DNA of 64,000 nt from Pseudomonas sp. Gutcm_11s (lineage in GTDB: Bacteria > Pseudomonadota > Gammaproteobacteria > Pseudomonadales > Pseudomonadaceae), in contig NZ_JAQSUW010000014.1 of assembly GCF_028649395.1 (NCBI RefSeq), positions 790,315 through 854,314 on the forward strand. The letters run 5' to 3'. Below the pieces are notes generated by a model. It was not told the origin of the DNA. It searched no databases and worked only from the letters and a program-made list of their open reading frames with translations. Position numbers and translations under genes: made by a program. Numbering within the stretch: position 1 is the stretch's first letter; each line of letters opens with the position of its first letter. Positions 10,235 to 20,332 of the stretch are shown one piece after another.

Positions 10235-11017
10235 ATGTTCCAGATCGATGCCCTTCCCGCCTTCAGCGACAACTACATCTGGCTACTGCAGGACAACGCT
10301 ACGCGCCGCTGCGCCGTGGTCGACCCCGGTGACGCCCATCCGGTGCTGGACTGGCTGGCCGCGCATCTCGGCTGGCAGCTGACCGACATCCTCATCACCC
10401 ACCATCACCCGGACCATGTCGGCGGCGTAGCCAAGCTCAAGGCCGCCACTGGCGCCCGGGTCTCCGGCCCCGCGCAGGAGAACATCCCGGCCCGCGACCT
10501 GGCGCTGGATGACGGCGAGCGCATCGAAGTGCTCGGCCGCAGCTTCCTTATATATGCCGTTCCTGGCCACACCCTCGGCCACATCGCCTACTACCAGGCG
10601 GAGGAAGGCTGGCTGTTCTGCGGTGACACGCTGTTCGCCGCCGGCTGCGGCCGGCTGTTCGAGGGCACACCGCAGCAGATGAATCACTCCCTGCAGCGCC
10701 TGGCGGTCCTGCCAGATGCCACCGCCGTGTACTGCACCCACGAATACACCCTGAGCAACCTGCACTTCGCCCGCGCCGTGGAGCCCCGCAATGCGGCCAT
10801 TGCCGCGCGCTTCGACGAAGTCACGGCCTGGCGCGCCAGCGGGCGCATCAGCCTGCCGTCGAACATCGCCCTGGAGAAGGCGACCAACCCCTTCCTGCGC
10901 TGCGACGAAACATCCATTAAAGAAAAAATCGACGAGCGGGACGGCGTCCGGCAACGTACCAACGACGAGGTGTTCGCCTACCTGCGCAGCTGGAAAGACC
11001 AGTTCAAGGTGGCCTGA
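10235..11017 (+). CDS. gloB: Hydroxyacylglutathione hydrolase (glyoxalase II)
   Basis: The 260-residue product starts at the ATG at 10235 with [18 protein letters not shown]. It has the metallo-beta-lactamase metal motif THHHPDH near residue 56, then [27 protein letters not shown] and [11 protein letters not shown], which supply the remaining metal and glutathione ligands. It hydrolyses S-lactoylglutathione to lactate and glutathione in methylglyoxal detoxification. The open frame extends upstream to 9974, but that part is opposite the methyltransferase gene and is not used. No strong ribosome site is visible. Confidence 0.95.
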   Translation: MFQIDALPAFSDNYIWLLQDNATRRCAVVDPGDAHPVLDWLAAHLGWQLTDILITHHHPDHVGGVAKLKAATGARVSGPAQENIPARDLALDDGERIEVLGRSFLIYAVPGHTLGHIAYYQAEEGWLFCGDTLFAAGCGRLFEGTPQQMNHSLQRLAVLPDATAVYCTHEYTLSNLHFARAVEPRNAAIAARFDEVTAWRASGRISLPSNIALEKATNPFLRCDETSIKEKIDERDGVRQRTNDEVFAYLRSWKDQFKVA

Positions 11018-11043
11018 CAACGGACCGGCGGGCTGGTGAAAAC

Positions 11044-11072
11044 TTGACCACCCCAAGGGCCATTTCTAGAAT
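11044..11072 (+). promoter_or_regulatory. Sigma70 promoter for mltD
   Basis: TTGACC (11044-11049) and TAGAAT (11067-11072) are 17 bases apart, about 40 bases before the mltD start codon. Both hexamers match five of six consensus bases and the spacing is ideal. Confidence 0.65.
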
Positions 11073-11108
11073 CCCCGGAATTTTTGCGCCGGTAGATACT
11101 AGAAACCA

Positions 11109-12689
11109 ATGCTTTTATTACCTTTCGGAACCCTTGATTCAGACGCGTGGGCACGGGGAGCAAGGGCTCTGGCGGTGGTGTTGTGCATTGGCCTGAGTGG
11201 CTGCCAGAGCATGCACTCGAACGACCGCCCCGACAGCGATGCCAGCCTGAACCTGCCGCAGGAGCCGCAGTGGCTCACCCAGGCCGCCGAGCCGGAAGTG
11301 CCCAAGGACATCTGGGAGCGCATGCGCGACGGCTTCAAGCTGCAGGACGAGATCGGCGTCAACCCGCGTATCGAGAACCAGCGCCTGTGGTTCGTCAGCA
11401 ACCCCTCCTTCCTGGAAAGCGCTAGCGCCAGCGACCGCGGCAGCCTGTACATGCACTACGTGGTGGAGCGCCTGGAAGAGCGCAACATGCCGATGGAACT
11501 GGCCCTGCTGCCGGTCATCGAGAGCGCCTACAACCCCTACGCCTACTCGCGCAGCCATGCCGTCGGCCTGTGGCAGTTCATTCCGTCCACTGGCCGCCAC
11601 TTCAACCTGCGCCAGACCAACTGGTACGACGGTCGCCGCGACATCATCGCCTCGACCAACGCCGCGCTGAGCTACCTGACCCGCCTGCACGACATGTTCA
11701 ACGGTGACTGGCTGCTGGCGATGGCTGCCTACAACGCCGGCGAAGGCACGGTGAGCCGCGCCATCGAGCGCAACCAGAAGCTCGGTCTGCCGACCGACTA
11801 CTGGAACCTGCCGCTGCCGCAGGAAACGCAGAACTACGTGCCCAAGCTGCTGGCCCTGTCGCAGATCGTGCAATCGCCGGAAGCCTATGGAGTGCGCCTC
11901 AGCCCGATCGCCAACGAGCCGTACTTCGAGCAGGTGGCGAGCAAGCCGGGCCTGGACCTGGCGCGCCTGGCGGCCATGGTCGACATGGAAGAGGACGAGC
12001 TGGAAAGCCTCAACCCGGCATTCAAGAAAGGCATCACCATGGACGGCCCGCAGCACCTGCTGGTGCCCATCGCCAAGGCCGAGCAGTTCAACGCCAGCCT
12101 GGCGATGATGAAGCCGCAGGCCCTGGCGCAGTGGCAGGACTACCGGGTGCGCTCGGGCGACAGCCTGCACAGCATCGCCAGCCGCCACGATGTGTCGGTC
12201 AGCGCCCTCAAGGACGCCAACAAGCTGCGCAGCAATAACCTGCGCGTCGGCCAGGTACTGAGCATTCCCGCCCAGGGCGGTCGCAAACCGGTAGACACGC
12301 CAGCTCAGCAGGTCGCCAAGGCGCCGGCCAGCCACCCGCAACGCTACAAGGTGAAGAGCGGCGACAACCTCTGGCAGATCGCCAATGCTCACGGCGTGTC
12401 GCTGCAGGACCTGCAGCGCTGGAATGGCCTCAACGCGCGCAGCAAGCTGAGCCTGGGCCAGGTCCTGGAACTGCGCGGCGGCAGCGGCGGTACCGGCAAC
12501 TCGGTGGCCGCGAGCAAGCAGAGCGACGACCGGCAGAGCATCACCTACTACCGGGTCAAGAGTGGCGACTCCATGTACCTGATTGCCCAGCGCTTCAAGG
12601 TCGACGTCAAGCACCTGCAGCGCTGGAACCCGCGCAGCGACAGCCGCGCGCTGAAACCGGGACAGACTCTGACGCTCTATCTCGACTGA
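11109..12689 (+). CDS. mltD: Membrane-bound lytic murein transglycosylase D
   Basis: A 526-residue lipoprotein. The N-terminus has a hydrophobic segment ending in the lipobox LSGC (Cys32). A lytic transglycosylase domain (about 115-260) contains the catalytic Glu138 in LLPVIESAYNPYAYS followed by AVGLWQFIPSTGR. Three LysM peptidoglycan-binding repeats begin at YRVRSGDSL, YKVKSGDNL and YRVKSGDSM. It cleaves murein glycan strands with formation of anhydromuramyl ends. The ATG at 11109 has no good ribosome site, so the exact start is the least certain point. gloB next to mltD is a conserved order in gammaproteobacteria. Confidence 0.94.
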   Translation: MLLLPFGTLDSDAWARGARALAVVLCIGLSGCQSMHSNDRPDSDASLNLPQEPQWLTQAAEPEVPKDIWERMRDGFKLQDEIGVNPRIENQRLWFVSNPSFLESASASDRGSLYMHYVVERLEERNMPMELALLPVIESAYNPYAYSRSHAVGLWQFIPSTGRHFNLRQTNWYDGRRDIIASTNAALSYLTRLHDMFNGDWLLAMAAYNAGEGTVSRAIERNQKLGLPTDYWNLPLPQETQNYVPKLLALSQIVQSPEAYGVRLSPIANEPYFEQVASKPGLDLARLAAMVDMEEDELESLNPAFKKGITMDGPQHLLVPIAKAEQFNASLAMMKPQALAQWQDYRVRSGDSLHSIASRHDVSVSALKDANKLRSNNLRVGQVLSIPAQGGRKPVDTPAQQVAKAPASHPQRYKVKSGDNLWQIANAHGVSLQDLQRWNGLNARSKLSLGQVLELRGGSGGTGNSVAASKQSDDRQSITYYRVKSGDSMYLIAQRFKVDVKHLQRWNPRSDSRALKPGQTLTLYLD

Positions 12690-12701
12690 TGATAGAAAGT
12701 G

Positions 12702-12727
12702 AAAGGCCGCCTCAGGGCGGCCTTTTT
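12702..12727. terminator. Rho-independent terminator after mltD
   Basis: A 10-bp perfect stem (AAAGGCCGCC with GGCGGCCTTT, loop TCAGG) is followed by TT on the plus strand, 12 bases after the mltD stop codon. Because it begins with AAA it could also act for the convergent HDOD gene, but the miniature element at 12733-12873 now lies between them. Confidence 0.85.
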
Positions 12728-12732
12728 CGTTA

Positions 12733-12873
12733 GAGCCTGTTCAAAGTCTTGCGAGCTAGAGCAAAACGGTGGCGGAAATGGCCGAGGGTGCGGAGTTTAC
12801 GAGTTGTAAATGAGCAGCCCGAGGCGGTTTCCAACGCCGCTTGGCCGACGCGCAGCAGACTTAGACCAGGTTC
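12733..12873. mobile_element. 141-bp miniature inverted-repeat element with TTA target duplication
   Basis: The ends are 17-bp imperfect inverted repeats (12733-12749 begins GAGCCTGTTCAAAGTCT; 12857-12873 read in reverse gives GAACCTGGTCTAAGTCT; 14 of 17 match). A direct TTA flanks each side (12730-12732 and 12874-12876), as expected of a 3-bp target duplication. An internal perfect palindrome TTTAC-GAGTT-GTAAA lies near the middle. It has no coding capacity. The right-hand TTA is the stop codon of the HDOD gene on the minus strand, so insertion happened exactly at the gene's end without changing the protein. Which transposase moves it is unknown. Confidence 0.65.
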
Positions 12874-14316
12874 TTAGCGCTTGCCGAGCGCCTCCAGGCA
12901 GCGCCCGGTCAACTGGGTAAAGCGCTGGAAGGCGACGAACTGCTCGTGCTTGAGCGCTCGCCCGGAAAGCCGGCTGTCGGCATACAGCACACCGATCTCA
13001 CGAGTGCCGGCCATCAGCGGGGCGATGAAGAACATGCCCTGCCCCAGCAGCTGGCGCATCGGCAGGGTCACCAGCTCGGCCAGGTTGTAGCTGGCCGGCA
13101 CCCCCATCCAGAGTGCCTCGCGGTTGCGCAGTGCGTAGCTGAAGATGTGCGGCTGCTCGGCCTGCTTGGCTGGCAGCTGGAAGTCCGTCAGCCATTTCTC
13201 GGTGCCCTCGCCCACCGCGCGCTTGGCGCGGAAGCAGGTCTGCCCATCGGCGAGCACGGCGAGCATTACCCGCTCGAGCCCGGCGCCCTGGTGCAGGCCC
13301 TTGAGCAATGTGTCGAGCACCAGGCCCACATCGCTCTTCTGATTGACCATCATGCCCAGGTCCTGCAGCGCCTGCTGCAGCACCAGCAGGTTCGGTTGCA
13401 ACAGGCGCGCCTTGCGCTCCTGCTGCTGCAGCTTGATCTGTTCCGGGTCGGTATTGGGGATCAGCTTGCACAGCTGGCTGGCTCCGAAGGTGGCAGCCAC
13501 CTCGACGGCTTCCTTCGCGCTCTCCAGCACCTGCTTGAGCGCCTCTTCGGCGCTGATGCCGGTGAAGTCGGCCAGCTGCTGCACCAGCTTCTCCATCTCA
13601 GGCGAATCCCAGCCGTCCAGCGCCGCTTCGCTGATCTTCACGCCCAGGCTGACGGCGCGCACCGCTGGGTCATGCTGGTTGCCGCTGCCATGGGCGAAGC
13701 TGGCCAGCTCGCCGAGGTTCCAGCTCTTCACCAGGCCCTGGGTGAGCTGACGGAAACTGGTGCCGAGCACCTGGCGCACCGCCTCGTCGGCATCCACACC
13801 CGACTGATCCAGGGCATCGGCCAGTTCATCCGCCTGCTCGCCGCCGCAGGCCCAGAACGCCAGTTCGCCAACGGTATGCAGTAAGGCGGCGATGAATACC
13901 TCTTCCTGGTTCTTGGTCAGCACGTAGCCGGCGATGTTGCGCGCCTGCACGGCGGCGTGGAAGGAGCGCGCCAGGAGCATCTGCAACTGCTCGCGCGGCA
14001 CCTTGGTCAGCAGGCTGTCGATCAGGCTGACCGACATACCGATCAGGCGCACGTTGTCGAAGCCGACCAGCACGATGGCTCGCGAGATGGTGCGGATGCT
14101 TTCCTGGGAGGGGTTGTAATACACGCTGTTGCCGACCCGCAGCACCTTGGAGGTGAGCGATGCGTCACGCAACAGCAGATCGGCCAGCTGCTGCACGGAG
14201 GCCTTGTCCGCCTGCGACAGGCGATGCAGGTCCTGCACCACGGTGGCGAGGGCAGGCAATTCGGCCTGATTCAAACGCTCTATCCATGCCTGTAACCCGA
14301 TACTGCGTTCAGCCAA
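12874..14316 (-). CDS. HDOD domain protein with C-terminal GAF-like domain
   Basis: A 480-residue cytoplasmic protein. The start is taken as the TTG at 14316, because GAGG lies eight bases before it and the protein then reads LAERSIGLQAWIERLNQAELPALA; no ATG in frame nearby has a ribosome site. The N-terminal half is an HDOD domain (about 20-215) with LLRDASLTSKVLRVGNSVYYNP and FIAALLHTVGELAFW, related to HD phosphohydrolases but generally without metal-dependent catalysis. The last 150 residues (MNQ-KSDVGLVLDTLLKGLHQ, GTREIGVLYADSRLSG) look like a GAF sensor domain. HDOD-GAF proteins are signalling proteins of mostly unknown output. The stop codon is part of the target duplication of the adjacent element. 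Confidence 0.8.
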   Translation of the reverse strand: MAERSIGLQAWIERLNQAELPALATVVQDLHRLSQADKASVQQLADLLLRDASLTSKVLRVGNSVYYNPSQESIRTISRAIVLVGFDNVRLIGMSVSLIDSLLTKVPREQLQMLLARSFHAAVQARNIAGYVLTKNQEEVFIAALLHTVGELAFWACGGEQADELADALDQSGVDADEAVRQVLGTSFRQLTQGLVKSWNLGELASFAHGSGNQHDPAVRAVSLGVKISEAALDGWDSPEMEKLVQQLADFTGISAEEALKQVLESAKEAVEVAATFGASQLCKLIPNTDPEQIKLQQQERKARLLQPNLLVLQQALQDLGMMVNQKSDVGLVLDTLLKGLHQGAGLERVMLAVLADGQTCFRAKRAVGEGTEKWLTDFQLPAKQAEQPHIFSYALRNREALWMGVPASYNLAELVTLPMRQLLGQGMFFIAPLMAGTREIGVLYADSRLSGRALKHEQFVAFQRFTQLTGRCLEALGKR

Positions 14317-14544
14317 GGCAGCGACCTCATTGCAATTTGTTTCAGTGTAATCAAATTGATGGCACACGCCGCCCAAAAGGCACTCTTTTTCCTGCCTATA
14401 CAAGCTGTTACTGTACGAACCAAACAAGCGGCCGGCCTGCAGGCAGACCTGCGCAGCGCGAATGGGTGGCCAAAAGCCACTAACGGCGACGAAAGAGGCG
14501 CCCGCGCACTCGATCCTGCCTTCACACATGCCCTCAGAAGCCCC
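14317..14544. other. Divergent intergenic region between the HDOD gene and nppA1
   Basis: This 228-bp stretch must hold the promoters of both divergent genes. I see no pair of good -35/-10 hexamers. A small hairpin (GTGGC 14466-14470 with GCCAC 14476-14480) and a CCTGCAGG palindrome are present, but neither can be given a role. Confidence 0.4.
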
Positions 14545-16395
14545 ATGGACCGGACCCCGCACCCGATGCGCTCCCTGATCTCACTGATCCTCGGCCTGGC
14601 CATGAGTTTCCCCGCTTTCGCGACCCTCAGCGAAAGCCATGGCTATGCCCAGTTCGGTGCGCTCAAGTACCCGGCCAGCTTCACCCACTTCGACTGGGTC
14701 AACCCGGATGCACCCAAGGGCGGCACGCTGCGAGTCATGGCGTACGGCACCTTCGACACGCTCAACCCCTACAGCTTCAAGGGCAGCAGCCCGGCCGCAG
14801 CGCCCAACTTCCTGCAGTACGGGGTCAGCGAGTTCAACGAGCCGTTGATGGTCGGCACCGGCGCCTACGACCCGTCGGGCGACGAACCCGCCTCCAGCTA
14901 CGGGCTGATCGCCAAGAGCGTGGAATACAGCGAGGATCGCAGCTGGGTGGTGTTCAACCTGCGTGAGGAAGCCCGCTTCCACGACGGCAAGCCGATCACC
15001 GCCTACGACGTCGCCTTCTCCTACCGCACCCTGATCAAGGATGGCCACCCGCAGTACCGCACCAACCTGCAGGAGGTCAAACGGGTCGACATTCTCAATC
15101 GCCACCGCATCCGCTTCGTGTTCAAGCGCGCCGGCAATCCGCTGCTGATCCTGCGCCTCGGCGAGCTGCCGGTGCTGGCCCAGCACTACTGGAAGAAGCG
15201 CGACTTCCGCGCCACCAGCTTCGATGTGCCGCTGGGCAGCGGCCCCTACCGCATCACCCAGGTAGAGCCGGGGCGCCGCCTGGTATTCGAGCGGGTCAAG
15301 GACTGGTGGGGCGAAAAGCTGGCTGTCAACCGTGGCAAGTACAACTTCGACCGGGTCGAGGTGGAGTTCTACCGCGACAGCAGCGTCGCCTTCGAAGCCT
15401 TCAAGGCAGGCGAGTTCGACTTCTATATCGAGCACCAGGCGAAGAACTGGGCCAACGCCTATCGCTTCCCGGCCATCGCCCGTGGCGACGTGATCCGCGC
15501 CGAGATTCCGCACCAGATCCCTACCCAGACCCAGGCGCTGTTCATGAACACCCGCCGCGACACCTTCGGCCAGCGCAAGGTACGCGAGGCCCTGGGGCTG
15601 ATGTTCGACTTCGAATGGACCAACCGCGCGCTGTTCAATAGCGCCTACACGCGCAGCAATAGTTACTACCCCAACAGCGAGTTCACCGCCGCCGGCATAC
15701 CGGAGGGCAACGAGTGGTTGCTGCTGTCGCCCTACCGCAAGCAGCTGCCGGCCAAGCTGTTCACCGAGCCCTTCGCCCTGCCTGCCACCAGTGGCCGTGG
15801 CATCCCGCGGGAAACCCTGCGCAAGGCACTCGGCCTGCTCGCCGAGGCCGGCTGGAAACCTTCCGGCCAGCATCTGGTCAACGCCAAGGGCGAGCCACTG
15901 CGTTTCGAGATACTGCTGGTCAACCCCAACCTGGAGCGCATCCTCCAGCCCTACACCGAGAACCTCGCCAGCATCGGCATCCGCGCCAGCCTGCGCACGG
16001 TGGACCGCGCCCAGTACAAGCAGCGCCTCGACCAGTTCGACTACGACATGATCCTCATGACCCTGCCGCAGAGCCTCAGCCCCGGACTGGAACAGTGGCT
16101 GTATTTCCACTCCAGCCAGGCCGGCGTGAAGGGCAGCAAGAACTACGCGGGCGTACGCCACCCGGTGGTCGACGACCTGCTCGACAAACTGCTCGCCGCA
16201 CAGACCCGCGAGGAGCAGGTTTCCGCCGGCAAGGCGCTGGACCGGGTCCTGCTCTGGCAGCACTACAGCATTCCCAACTGGTACATCAATCACCATCGTC
16301 TGGCGTACCGCAATCGGTTCGCCTTCGTCACCACCCCGCCCTACACCCTGGGGCTGCGGGCCTGGTGGCTGAAGCCCACGGAGACCGCTCGATGA
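14545..16395 (+). CDS. nppA1: Periplasmic binding protein NppA1 of the peptide/peptidyl-nucleoside importer
   Basis: A 616-residue family 5 (oligopeptide type) solute-binding protein with an N-terminal signal peptide (MRSLISLILGLAMSFPAFA). The ATG at 14545 is preferred; another at 14566 starts just at the signal peptide and is also possible. The family region [21 protein letters not shown] resembles YejA. In P. aeruginosa the NppA1A2BCD system imports peptidyl nucleoside antibiotics, and YejABEF imports microcin C and peptides. It overlaps nppA2 by ATGA, and the two proteins share their architecture, as products of a tandem duplication. Confidence 0.88.
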   Translation: MDRTPHPMRSLISLILGLAMSFPAFATLSESHGYAQFGALKYPASFTHFDWVNPDAPKGGTLRVMAYGTFDTLNPYSFKGSSPAAAPNFLQYGVSEFNEPLMVGTGAYDPSGDEPASSYGLIAKSVEYSEDRSWVVFNLREEARFHDGKPITAYDVAFSYRTLIKDGHPQYRTNLQEVKRVDILNRHRIRFVFKRAGNPLLILRLGELPVLAQHYWKKRDFRATSFDVPLGSGPYRITQVEPGRRLVFERVKDWWGEKLAVNRGKYNFDRVEVEFYRDSSVAFEAFKAGEFDFYIEHQAKNWANAYRFPAIARGDVIRAEIPHQIPTQTQALFMNTRRDTFGQRKVREALGLMFDFEWTNRALFNSAYTRSNSYYPNSEFTAAGIPEGNEWLLLSPYRKQLPAKLFTEPFALPATSGRGIPRETLRKALGLLAEAGWKPSGQHLVNAKGEPLRFEILLVNPNLERILQPYTENLASIGIRASLRTVDRAQYKQRLDQFDYDMILMTLPQSLSPGLEQWLYFHSSQAGVKGSKNYAGVRHPVVDDLLDKLLAAQTREEQVSAGKALDRVLLWQHYSIPNWYINHHRLAYRNRFAFVTTPPYTLGLRAWWLKPTETAR

Positions 16396-18224
16396 CCCCT
16401 TCTCTGCGCACCCTCGGCGCCGCCCTGTTGATGCTGAGCGGCCTGGCCCAGGCCGAGCCCCGGCATGCCGTCACCCTGTATGGCGAGGCGCCGAAGTATC
16501 CGGCCAACTTCCAGCACTTCGACTACGTCAATCCGGATGCGCCCAAGGGCGGGCTGCTGCGCCAGCGCGACATCGGTGGCTTCGACAGCCTCAACCCCTT
16601 TATCCCCAAGGGCAATCCGGTGGGTGTCGGCCTGATCTATGACAGCCTGACCTACCACGCACCGGACGAACCCTTCACCGAATACGGCCTGCTCGCCGAG
16701 AAAATCGACAAGGCGCCGGACAACAGCTACGTGCGTTTCATCCTCAACCCCAAGGCGCGCTTTCACGACGGCACCCCGGTGACCGCCGAGGATGTGATCT
16801 TCACCTTCAACATCCTGCTGGAGAAAGGCGACCCCATGTACCAGCACTACTACGCCGACGTGGCGCAGGTGGTGGCCGAGGACAAGCTGCGGGTGCGCTT
16901 CGACTTCAAGCACAAGGACAACCGCGAGCTGCCGCTGATCCTCGGGCAGATCCAGGTGTTGCCCAAGCACTGGTGGGCCACTCGCGACTTCGGCCGAGGC
17001 GGCCTGGAACCGCCACTGGGCAGCGGCCCCTACAAGATCGGCAAGGTATCGCCGGGCAGCAGCGTAGAGTTCGAGCGGGTCAAGGACTGGTGGGGCAAGG
17101 ACCTGCCGGTCGCCCGTGGCATGTACAACTTCGACCGCATCCGCGTCGACTACTACCGTGACACCCAGGTCGCCCTGGAAGCGTTCAAGGCCGGGCAGTT
17201 CGACGTCAACCTCGAGTACTCGGCCAAAGACTGGAATACCGGCTACGACAGCCCGGCCCTGCGCGCCGGCAAGTTCGCCATGCAGGCCATACCCAACCAC
17301 AACCCGGCCGGCATGCAGGGCTATGTGTTCAACCTGCGTCGGCCGATGTTCCAGGATCGCCGCGTGCGCGAGGCCATCGCCGAGCTGTTCAACTTCGAGT
17401 GGGCCAGCAAGCAGCTGTTCTACGGCGCCTACAAACGCACCCACAGCTACTTCGAAAACTCCGAGATGGCCGCCACCGGCCTGCCCTCCGAGGCCGAGCT
17501 GAAACTGCTCGAGCCGCTGCGCGACAAGCTGCCGCCGGAAGTCTTCACCCAGGAGTTCAAGCCACCGGTCAGCGACGGCAGCGGCATCATCCGCGAACAG
17601 AGCCGCAAGGCCTTCCAGCTGCTGACCGAGGCCGGCTACCGCATCGAAGACGACAAGATGATCGGTCCGGACGGCAAGCAGCTGGCCTTCGAGTTCCTCA
17701 ACTTCCAGCCCAACCTGGAACGGGTAATCCTGCCGTTCAAGCGCAACCTCGCCGAGCTGGGCATCGACCTGCAGATCCGCCGCGTCGACACCTCGCAGTA
17801 CATCAACCGCCTGCGCTCGCGTGACTTCGACATGACCTCGGCAATCTGGCCGCAATCCACCTCGCCGGGTAACGAGCAGCGCGAATTCTGGCACTCCGCC
17901 AGCGCCGACAACCCGGGCAGCCGCAACCTGATGGGCCTGCGCGACCCGGCCATCGACCAACTGGTGGACGGTCTGATCCGCTCCGACTCGCGTGCATCGC
18001 TGATCACCCACGCCCGCGCCCTGGACCGCGCCCTGCTCTGGGGCCACTACGTGGTGCCGAACTATTACGTGGATACCTGGCGTGTGGCCTACTGGAAGCG
18101 CTTCGGCCGCCCCGAGGTCACGCCGCTGTATGACTACGGCCTGATGACCTGGTGGGAAGAAACCCCGCTGAATCCGCCGAAGGCCAAGCCCGCCACCGAA
18201 GAACCCAAGCAGGAAGCCCAGTAA
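16392..18224 (+). CDS. nppA2: Periplasmic binding protein NppA2, paralogue of NppA1
   Basis: A 610-residue family 5 solute-binding protein. The start ATG at 16392 overlaps the nppA1 stop (ATGA), and the product begins with the signal peptide [21 protein letters not shown]. The segments [13 protein letters not shown] and [19 protein letters not shown] closely parallel those of NppA1, showing a tandem duplication. It is expected to deliver peptides or peptidyl nucleosides to the NppBC channel. The C-terminus has a Lys/Glu-rich tail ([14 protein letters not shown]). nppB starts one base inside the stop codon (TAATG). Confidence 0.88.
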   Translation: MTPSLRTLGAALLMLSGLAQAEPRHAVTLYGEAPKYPANFQHFDYVNPDAPKGGLLRQRDIGGFDSLNPFIPKGNPVGVGLIYDSLTYHAPDEPFTEYGLLAEKIDKAPDNSYVRFILNPKARFHDGTPVTAEDVIFTFNILLEKGDPMYQHYYADVAQVVAEDKLRVRFDFKHKDNRELPLILGQIQVLPKHWWATRDFGRGGLEPPLGSGPYKIGKVSPGSSVEFERVKDWWGKDLPVARGMYNFDRIRVDYYRDTQVALEAFKAGQFDVNLEYSAKDWNTGYDSPALRAGKFAMQAIPNHNPAGMQGYVFNLRRPMFQDRRVREAIAELFNFEWASKQLFYGAYKRTHSYFENSEMAATGLPSEAELKLLEPLRDKLPPEVFTQEFKPPVSDGSGIIREQSRKAFQLLTEAGYRIEDDKMIGPDGKQLAFEFLNFQPNLERVILPFKRNLAELGIDLQIRRVDTSQYINRLRSRDFDMTSAIWPQSTSPGNEQREFWHSASADNPGSRNLMGLRDPAIDQLVDGLIRSDSRASLITHARALDRALLWGHYVVPNYYVDTWRVAYWKRFGRPEVTPLYDYGLMTWWEETPLNPPKAKPATEEPKQEAQ

Positions 18225-19309
18225 TGCTGGCCTACATCGTCCGTCGCCTGCTGCTGATCATCCCCACTCTGCTCGGCATCCTGCTGATCAACTTCATCAT
18301 CGTCCAGGCCGCACCTGGCGGCCCGGTGGAGCAGATGATCGCCAAGCTGGAAGGTTTCGATGCGGCCGCCGGCGGCGCCACCGGCCGCATCTCCGGCGGT
18401 GGCGGCGAGGTCGCGGTAGCCGGCTCCAACTACCGCGGCTCGCAGGGCCTGGACCCCAAACTGATCGAAGAAATCGAGAAGATGTACGGCTTCGACAAGT
18501 CTGCCCCCGAGCGTTTCTGGCTGATGCTCAGCAGCTACGCCCGACTGGATTTCGGCGAGAGCTTCTTCCGTGACGCCAGCGTGGTCGACCTGATCCTGGA
18601 GAAGATGCCGGTGTCCATCTCCCTAGGACTATGGGGCACCCTGATCACCTATCTGATCTCGATCCCTCTGGGCATCGCCAAGGCCACCCGGCACGGTAGC
18701 GCCTTCGACGTCTGGACCAGCTCGGCAATCATCGTCGGCTACGCCATCCCTGCGTTCCTCTTCGCCATCCTGCTGATCGTGCTGTTCGCCGGCGGCAGCT
18801 ACTGGGACTGGTTCCCCTTGCGCGGGCTCACCTCGGGCAACTTCGACGAACTCAGCCTGGGCGGCAAGATCCTCGACTACTTCTGGCACCTGGCCCTGCC
18901 GGTGACCGCGCTGGTGATCGGTAACTTCGCCACCCTCACCCTGCTGACCAAGAACAGCTTCCTCGACGAGATCGGCAAGCAGTACGTGACCACCGCACGC
19001 GCCAAGGGCCTGACCGACCGCCGCGTGCTCTACGGCCATGTGTTCCGCAACGCCATGCTGATCGTGGTAGCCGGTTTCCCGGCTGCGGTGCTGGGCATCT
19101 TCTTCGCCGGCTCGATGCTGATCGAGGTGATCTTCTCCCTCGATGGCCTCGGCTTGCTCGGCTTCGAGTCGATCGTCAACCGCGACTACCCGGTGGTGTT
19201 CGGCACCCTGTTCATCTTTTCTCTGTTCGGCCTGCTGGCCAAGCTGGTGAGCGACCTGATGTACACCCTGATCGATCCGCGCATCGACTTCGACAGCCGG
19301 GAGAACTGA
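18224..19309 (+). CDS. nppB: ABC permease NppB (YejB type)
   Basis: A 361-residue inner-membrane permease starting at the ATG at 18224, inside the nppA2 stop codon. The first helix is [21 protein letters not shown]. An extended periplasmic loop with a Gly-rich stretch ([11 protein letters not shown]) is followed by the binding-protein-dependent transport domain with [21 protein letters not shown], the EAA motif that contacts the ATPase. It forms the channel with NppC. It is two bases from nppC in the same operon. Confidence 0.9.
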   Translation: MLAYIVRRLLLIIPTLLGILLINFIIVQAAPGGPVEQMIAKLEGFDAAAGGATGRISGGGGEVAVAGSNYRGSQGLDPKLIEEIEKMYGFDKSAPERFWLMLSSYARLDFGESFFRDASVVDLILEKMPVSISLGLWGTLITYLISIPLGIAKATRHGSAFDVWTSSAIIVGYAIPAFLFAILLIVLFAGGSYWDWFPLRGLTSGNFDELSLGGKILDYFWHLALPVTALVIGNFATLTLLTKNSFLDEIGKQYVTTARAKGLTDRRVLYGHVFRNAMLIVVAGFPAAVLGIFFAGSMLIEVIFSLDGLGLLGFESIVNRDYPVVFGTLFIFSLFGLLAKLVSDLMYTLIDPRIDFDSREN

Positions 19310-19311
19310 GA

Positions 19312-20331
19312 ATGACGCTCTCCCCGCTCAACCAGCGCCGCTTCGCCCTGTTCAAGGCCCACCGCCGGGGCTGGTGGTCGCTGTGGCTGTTCCTCGCCCT
19401 GTTCGTCCTCAGCCTGGGCGCCGAGCTGATCGCCAACGACAAGCCGCTGGCCGTGCGCTACGACGGCGAGTGGTACTTCCCGGTGCTCAAGCGCTACCCG
19501 GAGACCACCTTCGGCGGCGAGTTCCCACTGCAGGCCAACTACAAGAGCCCCTACATCCAGGAGCTGATCGCGGCGAAGGATGGCTGGATGGTCTGGCCGC
19601 CGATCCCCTTCGACTACGCCAGCATCAACTACGAACTGCAGGTGCCCGCTCCGGCACCGCCCTCGGCGCAGAACTGGCTGGGCACCGATGACCAGGGCCG
19701 CGACGTGCTGGCGCGGGTGATCTATGGCTTCCGTGTGTCGGTGCTGTTCGCCCTGGCGCTGACCATCGCCAGTTCGATCATCGGCGTATTCACCGGCGCT
19801 CTGCAGGGCTACTACGGCGGCTGGGTCGACCTGGCCGGCCAGCGCTTCCTCGAGGTCTGGTCGGGCCTGCCGGTGCTCTACCTGCTGATCATCCTGGCCA
19901 GCTTCGTGCAGCCCAACTTCTGGTGGCTGCTGGGCATCATGCTGCTGTTCTCCTGGATGAGCCTGGTCGACGTGGTGCGCGCCGAATTCCTCCGCGGCCG
20001 CAACCTGGAGTACGTGCGTGCGGCCCGTGCACTGGGCATGGGCAACGGCGGCATCATGTTCCACCACATCCTGCCCAACGCCATGGTCTCGACCATGACC
20101 TTCATGCCCTTCATCCTCACCGGCGCCATCGGCACCTTGACCTCCCTGGACTTCCTCGGCTTCGGCCTGCCGGCCGGCGAGCCCTCGCTGGGCGAGCTGG
20201 TGGCCCAGGGCAAGGCCAACCTGCAGGCGCCCTGGCTGGGTATCAGCGCCTTCGCCGTGCTGGCGCTGATGCTCAGCCTGCTGGTGTTCATCGGCGAAGC
20301 CGCCCGCGATGCCTTCGACCCGAGGAAATGA
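19312..20331 (+). CDS. nppC: ABC permease NppC (YejE type)
   Basis: A 339-residue permease. After the first helix (WWSLWLFLALFVLSLGAEL) comes a periplasmic region of about 90 residues, then a DppC/OppC-like domain with WLGTDDQGRDVLARVIYG and the EAA motif EYVRAARALGMGNGGIMFHHILPNA. DFLGFGLPAGEPSLGEL is also typical of this family. It pairs with NppB in the inner membrane. The stop codon is followed one base later by the nppD start. Confidence 0.9.
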   Translation: MTLSPLNQRRFALFKAHRRGWWSLWLFLALFVLSLGAELIANDKPLAVRYDGEWYFPVLKRYPETTFGGEFPLQANYKSPYIQELIAAKDGWMVWPPIPFDYASINYELQVPAPAPPSAQNWLGTDDQGRDVLARVIYGFRVSVLFALALTIASSIIGVFTGALQGYYGGWVDLAGQRFLEVWSGLPVLYLLIILASFVQPNFWWLLGIMLLFSWMSLVDVVRAEFLRGRNLEYVRAARALGMGNGGIMFHHILPNAMVSTMTFMPFILTGAIGTLTSLDFLGFGLPAGEPSLGELVAQGKANLQAPWLGISAFAVLALMLSLLVFIGEAARDAFDPRK

Positions 20332-20332
20332 G

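Noticed and set aside
12702..12727. Considered as part of the miniature element.
   Set aside because: It is a regular terminator outside the TTA duplication and matches the position expected after mltD.
16341..18047. Minus-strand frame of 568 codons across nppA2.
   Set aside because: A shadow of the solute-binding protein gene, with no start site, no domain and skewed composition.
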